Positions 60,572-64,000 of a stretch of DNA of 64,000 bases are shown piece by piece. A program made the position numbers and the translations under genes. Source of the DNA: Meiothermus cerbereus DSM 11376 (GTDB taxonomy: Bacteria > Deinococcota > Deinococci > Deinococcales > Thermaceae); contig NZ_JHVI01000016.1 of NCBI RefSeq assembly GCF_000620065.1, forward strand, positions 29,838 to 93,837. Direction: 5' to 3'. The notes under the pieces are model-generated. The model saw only the letters and a program-made list of their open reading frames with translations. It searched no databases and was not told where the DNA came from. Within the stretch, counting starts at the first letter, position 1, and every line of letters starts with the position of its first letter.

Positions 60572-61217
60572 TGTCTTCACCTCCTGTGGTGTTGCTGGCG
60601 GTTGTCCGGGCTTGACCAACCAGGCCGATGATGGCGTCAAAGGTGTAAAGCTGCCGCTGCGGATCCAGGCTGGCGTTCTGGAAGTTGATGCCGAAGCGCG
60701 GCGAGGTCTCGAAGGCCTCGACAAAACGAATCAGGGCGTTCTGGCCGATGGCTTCACCTTGAAGGTTGAACTCCACACTGACCGGCTTGCCGTCGTAGAG
60801 GCCGTTTTGCGCGTTGTTCTGGATTTCTTGGGGCGTGAGGGTTTTGGTGCCGATGCTACGCAGGGCCACCCCAAACCGGCGGCCTTCCCGTGGAATCTGA
60901 TTGATGACCTGCGCCAGATTGTCCGACCAGGGCACAAAGCGTTCGCGTAGCTGGTTGCGTACTGCGAGGAGCTGCTCGAGTTCGCGCTGCTGCTGATTAA
61001 GGCGATTTTGCTCGGCTATGAAGGGGCGCAGCACGTCCACCTCCACCTGTAGCTGGTCGCGCTGGTTTTCCAGCGCCTGTACCCGCGAGAGGGTAGAAAG
61101 GTGGAAGAAAGCCGCGGTTCCCAGTACCGCCAGCACCACCGCCGCCGCTGCCAGACGCCACCAGCCAGGCTCGACCCGGCGGCGCAGGTTTTTGGGTAGG
61201 AGGTTGAGTTTAATCAA
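60552..61217 (-). CDS. pilN: type IV pilus assembly protein PilN
   Basis: 221-aa bitopic membrane protein. The N-terminal cytoplasmic peptide MIKLNLLPKNLR carries the NLLP motif that docks into PilM. It is followed by a membrane helix (LAAAAVVLAVLGTAAFFHL), a coiled coil and a periplasmic domain. It overlaps pilM by 8 nt at its start and pilO at its end. Confidence 0.92.
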   Translation of the reverse strand: MIKLNLLPKNLRRRVEPGWWRLAAAAVVLAVLGTAAFFHLSTLSRVQALENQRDQLQVEVDVLRPFIAEQNRLNQQQRELEQLLAVRNQLRERFVPWSDNLAQVINQIPREGRRFGVALRSIGTKTLTPQEIQNNAQNGLYDGKPVSVEFNLQGEAIGQNALIRFVEAFETSPRFGINFQNASLDPQRQLYTFDAIIGLVGQARTTASNTTGGEDSGSPSR

Positions 61218-62346
61218 GCGGATTCACCCCCCGTAGAGCCAGGCCCACCGGTACAGTAAACTCCGGTGCCAGACCGCGCAGGTACTCCAGATCGAAGCGG
61301 CTCTTGTCAATCTGGATACCCTGCCAGGGATCGGCGGTTTCCAGTGGGATGCCCAGCGTGTCGGATAGGAGTGGCACCAGACTTCGCAGCTTACTGCCTC
61401 CCCCAGCCACAAAGCCCTGATCTACCCCGAGGTCGCCTACCTGCACCCGGAAGAACTCCAGGCTTCGGCGCAACTCGGTGGTAAGTTCGACCAGCACCGG
61501 GCGAATCGCATCGTACATGCGGGCCGGGTTAAAGCGCTCACGCTCGGCGTCAAAGTCGAGGAGCAGGTCTTCATCTTCGGTGGGGATGGTGGCCAGGCCG
61601 TAGTTTTTCTTGGCGTCTTCGGCGGCTAACACATCGAGGTTGAAGGCCTTCGAGATAGCAGCGGTGAAGTCTTTCCCCGAGAGGTTGATGACCCGGTTCA
61701 AAAGCAGCCGCTCACCCCGGGTTAGCACCAGCGCCGAAGTCTCGGCCCCAATCTCGAGGAACAGGGTGATGGGCTCACGGTCGGTGACCACCAGGCGGGT
61801 ATTGAGGGTACGCAGACCGGCAAAGGGTTTTACGTCTATCACCAGCGGCTCCAGACCGGCGGCCTTAAGGGCTTCTACCAGGCTGGCCACCGTCTCCTGC
61901 CGAGCTGCGCCCACCACCACGTCCATTTGTTCGCCATCCGGAATGGACTCGAGGGGATCGAGCGGTGCATAGTCCAGTACCACCTCGTCAATCGGGAAGG
62001 GGATGTAGCGCTCCGCCTCCCAACGCACGGCCTCCTCCAGCTGCTTGAGGGGCATCTTGGGCACCTGTAAGGTACGGGTAATGACCGCCAGGTTGCTGGC
62101 GGCCGTGACCACATAGCGCTTGCGGGTGCGCATTTCGGCCAGCATCTCTTTGAGGACATCGGCCAGTGCGCCCGGCTCAATGATCGACCCCTCCTGGATA
62201 ACCCCGGGTGGGGTGGGCCTGATGCTCAGGTTCTTCAGACTGGGGGGAGTTCCGGACAGCTCGACCATCTTGATATTGGCCGATCCAATCTCGAGGCCAA
62301 GCGCCTCGATCCTGGGTCTCAGCAACCCGCCAAAAAAATCACGCAC
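61210..62346 (-). CDS. pilM: type IV pilus assembly ATPase-like protein PilM
   Basis: 378-aa cytoplasmic actin-like protein of the assembly platform that binds ATP and the PilN peptide. Actin-type signatures are ALGLEIGSANIKMVEL at the N-terminus, FLEIGAETSALVLTRG in the middle and GFVAGGGSKLRSLVPLLSD. It starts with GTG, preceded by AAGGGGG. It is the first gene of pilMNOWQ, which is transcribed as one unit ending at the terminator after pilQ. Confidence 0.93.
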   Translation of the reverse strand: MRDFFGGLLRPRIEALGLEIGSANIKMVELSGTPPSLKNLSIRPTPPGVIQEGSIIEPGALADVLKEMLAEMRTRKRYVVTAASNLAVITRTLQVPKMPLKQLEEAVRWEAERYIPFPIDEVVLDYAPLDPLESIPDGEQMDVVVGAARQETVASLVEALKAAGLEPLVIDVKPFAGLRTLNTRLVVTDREPITLFLEIGAETSALVLTRGERLLLNRVINLSGKDFTAAISKAFNLDVLAAEDAKKNYGLATIPTEDEDLLLDFDAERERFNPARMYDAIRPVLVELTTELRRSLEFFRVQVGDLGVDQGFVAGGGSKLRSLVPLLSDTLGIPLETADPWQGIQIDKSRFDLEYLRGLAPEFTVPVGLALRGVNPLD

Positions 62347-62384
62347 GCTGCCCCCTTTCCCACATAAATCTTAAACTACGTGTC

Positions 62385-62390
62385 AGTATA
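62385..62390 (-). promoter_or_regulatory. extended -10 promoter of the pil operon
   Basis: On the minus strand TGTTATACT gives an extended -10 (TATACT with TG one base upstream), about 40 nt before the pilM start. The -35 is weak. Confidence 0.55.
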
Positions 62391-62654
62391 ACACGGTAAA
62401 TCTGCGTAGCAGCGGTCATATTGCTACTCTAGTCCAGGTCTTAACCTTTAGATGGTGCATTTGCACATCCAGGCTTAATAGAATGCCAGAGGCGCGATTT
62501 TTGGCAGAAGCCAGCGCGCTATCAATTTGGGTTGGCCTTGTCCATGCCAGGGGCTTCATCTCTTGTTGCCCTTTCCTTATGCTGAACGCCCCTAGGGCAC
62601 AATTTACTCAGTACAACAAAAACGGTTGCACTGGGTATTTGTGGGCACCCCCTT
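62391..62654. other. intergenic region upstream of pilM without a supported gene
   Basis: About 265 bp of rather AT-rich sequence. A short open frame from 62483 runs into the M1 element and has no family features, so I do not call it. Nothing else is recognisable. Confidence 0.5.
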
Positions 62655-62812
62655 ATACCCGATTCAAAAAGATAATCTTCAAACAAAAAGCGCTAAGAGG
62701 CTATCTTTTTGAATCCTAGAGCACACCCCTCGCTGCGCTCGGCGAAGAAAGCGTATCCCTTCGGTCGGGTTAGTTCTTCACCGTTCGGTGACGAACTAAC
62801 CGAATCTGGTAT
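62655..62812 (+). repeat. M1 MITE-like element with 31-bp insertion (M1-3)
   Basis: 158-bp copy starting ATACCCGATTCAAAAAG and ending CGAATCTGGTAT. Compared with the 127-bp copies it has 31 extra bases (CCCTCGCTGCGCTCGGC and following) between the two hairpins. Its last base is part of the stop codon of the homoisocitrate dehydrogenase gene. Confidence 0.92.
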
Positions 62813-63819
62813 TACAAAGCCCGGGCTACAGCCTCGGCAAACTGCAGGGTGGTGGCGTTGCCGCCCAGGTCGGGGGTACGGGGGCCCTCCTCGAGCACCC
62901 TGTCTACGGCGCGCTCCACCCGCTGGGCGATTTCATGCTCGCCAAGGTGCTCGAGCATCATCACCGCCGAGAGTATTGTGGCCGCCGGGTTGGCAATGCC
63001 TTTCCCGGCGATATCTGGCGCGCTGCCGTGCACTGGCTCAAACACCGCGTGCTTTGTGCCGATGTTGCCGCTGGCCGCAATGCCCAGGCCTCCTACCAGA
63101 CCAGCGGTGAGATCGGAGATGATGTCTCCAAACAGGTTGGTGGTTACGATAACGTCGAAACGCTCGGGGTTGCGTACCAGCTGCATGGCGCAGTTATCGA
63201 TGATGATGTCCTGGGTCTTGACCTGGGGGAAGCGAGCGGCCTCGGCCAGTACGGTGTTCATGAAGAGGCCCTGGGTCATGGGCAGCACGTTGGCCTTGTG
63301 GGCCACATGGAGCTGTTGGCGGGGGCGGCTGGCGGCCAGCCGGGCGGCGTACTCGCCGATGCGGGCGCTGGCTTTGCGGGTAATTACCGTATCGGCAATG
63401 GCAATTTCGCCATCGAGGTAGCTGCGCTCCTGTTCTACATAAAGACCTTCGGTGTTTTCACGCACCACCACCAGGTCTATTCCTGGCCTCGAGCCCGGTA
63501 CCGGATGGTGCTTGGCCGGGCGCACGTTGGCGAACAGGTCTAGCTTGCGCCGCATGTAACGGATGGCCCCAAAAAAGCCCGGCACCTTTTTGCTGGGGCT
63601 AGTGGCCGCGCCGAATAGGGTGGCGTCGGTGTGGGTTACGGCCTCGAGGGTTTCCTCTGGCACCGAGATACCTATTCGCTCGAAGGTTTCCCAGCCTGCC
63701 TGGGCCTCGACAAACTCGAGCTTGAGCCCGGTGGCCTCCAGTACCAGCCTGGCTGCTGGAATCACTTCGTGTCCGATGCCGTCGCCTTCAATTAGACAGA
63801 TCTTGTAGGTCTTACTCAC
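62812..63819 (-). CDS. hicd: homoisocitrate dehydrogenase (alpha-aminoadipate lysine pathway)
   Basis: 335-aa NAD-dependent beta-decarboxylating dehydrogenase converting homoisocitrate to 2-oxoadipate. The sequence follows the Thermus enzyme closely: [40 protein letters not shown], the substrate-specificity helix [35 protein letters not shown] and the C-terminal [18 protein letters not shown]. The C-terminus ends FAEAVARAL, a few residues shorter than I recall for Thermus, exactly where an M1 element begins. It starts GTG 63819 with AGGGTG upstream. It stands alone between two M1 copies. Confidence 0.92.
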   Translation of the reverse strand: MSKTYKICLIEGDGIGHEVIPAARLVLEATGLKLEFVEAQAGWETFERIGISVPEETLEAVTHTDATLFGAATSPSKKVPGFFGAIRYMRRKLDLFANVRPAKHHPVPGSRPGIDLVVVRENTEGLYVEQERSYLDGEIAIADTVITRKASARIGEYAARLAASRPRQQLHVAHKANVLPMTQGLFMNTVLAEAARFPQVKTQDIIIDNCAMQLVRNPERFDVIVTTNLFGDIISDLTAGLVGGLGIAASGNIGTKHAVFEPVHGSAPDIAGKGIANPAATILSAVMMLEHLGEHEIAQRVERAVDRVLEEGPRTPDLGGNATTLQFAEAVARAL

Positions 63820-63836
63820 AGTATCACCCTGGCTAT

Positions 63837-63842
63837 TTTATA
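63837..63842 (-). promoter_or_regulatory. -10 box of the homoisocitrate dehydrogenase gene
   Basis: TATAAA on the minus strand, 17 nt before the GTG start; the -35 region is weak. The promoter lies only about 32 bp from the right-hand M1 element. Confidence 0.45.
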
Positions 63843-63873
63843 TCGCCTTCACAGAGATGCCCATCGAATGCTT

Positions 63874-64000
63874 ATACCGGATTCAAAAAGATACTCTTCA
63901 AACAAAAAACATCAAGGGGCTATCTTTTTGAATCCTAGAGCACTCCCTTCGGTCGGGTTAGTTCGTCACCGTTCGGTGACGAACTAACCGAATCTGGTAT
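63874..64000 (+). repeat. M1 MITE-like element, full copy (M1-4)
   Basis: 127 bp from ATACCGGATTC to GAATCTGGTAT, ending exactly at the last base of the window. The internal loop differs slightly from other copies (AAAAAACATCAAGGGGC), and the outer hairpin GTTAGTTCGTCACC-GTTC is perfect. Confidence 0.92.

Noticed and set aside
62483..62719. 78-codon frame running into an M1 element
   Set aside because: No ribosome-binding site or family, and its end is created by the repeat.

Overview
The window looks like a chromosomal segment of a moderately thermophilic Thermaceae bacterium, most probably Meiothermus (Deinococcota). This rests on recognition of proteins, not on a search: a homoisocitrate dehydrogenase very close to the Thermus enzyme of alpha-aminoadipate lysine synthesis, a pilM-N-O-W-Q cluster in the Thermus order, GC-rich coding sequence with many G/C third positions, and -10 boxes placed 6-8 nt before start codons (leaderless transcription).

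Layout. 1-2953: end of a peptide-type ABC transporter, an SDR oxidoreductase and a sugar-type binding protein. 3146-10665: a minus-strand block with a group 3b-like [NiFe] hydrogenase operon (beta subunit, cyclic-nucleotide-domain protein, gamma, delta and alpha subunits, maturation protease), then a type II P-type ATPase. 10779-16888: ppsA with a small unknown gene, a lipase-like hydrolase, wecB and a DUF3108 protein. 17244-21363: the Asp23/FakA pair, a 3D-domain protein and a LolE-like permease. 21607-26237: two small unknown proteins around a NYN-domain gene, a zinc-type alcohol dehydrogenase, argB, tRNA-Val(CAC) and mreB. 26482-40421: a lipid A-type gene set (lpxD, lpxC, then a Gfo/Idh oxidoreductase, fabZ, lpxA, an lpxB-like gene and an MsbA-like exporter). 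It is interrupted by about 6.8 kb holding an Afu/Fbp-type ABC transporter and remnants of three different insertion sequences. 40669-49348: a YlmH-like S4 protein, a hydrolase, glycerate kinase with glcDEF, a queuosine-precursor transporter and hpt. 49254-57100: an RsuA-type pseudouridine synthase, enoyl-CoA hydratase, truB, an Lrp/ald divergent pair and aroC-aroK-aroB. 57378-62346: the pilMNOWQ operon. 62812-63819: homoisocitrate dehydrogenase.

Two families of short interspersed repeats mark most of the larger intergenic gaps. R1 is about 110 bp, with an inverted CCCCGCCTGAA and an AT-rich tail, and has eight clear copies. M1 is 127 bp, MITE-like, with two perfect hairpins and TACC...GGTA ends, and has four full copies plus a fragment. 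An IS with a dead transposase sits inside one R1 copy with a 7-bp target duplication. Two M1 copies in the same orientation bracket the homoisocitrate dehydrogenase gene.

Functional reading. The segment combines hydrogen/NAD(P) redox chemistry, glycolate-to-glycerate salvage feeding gluconeogenesis near ppsA, shikimate, arginine and lysine biosynthesis, type IV pilus assembly, and an incomplete Raetz-type pathway in a lineage usually described as lacking classical lipopolysaccharide. I consider that pathway and its split layout, the two repeat families, and the hydrogenase operon with its embedded nucleotide-sensing domain the most interesting items.
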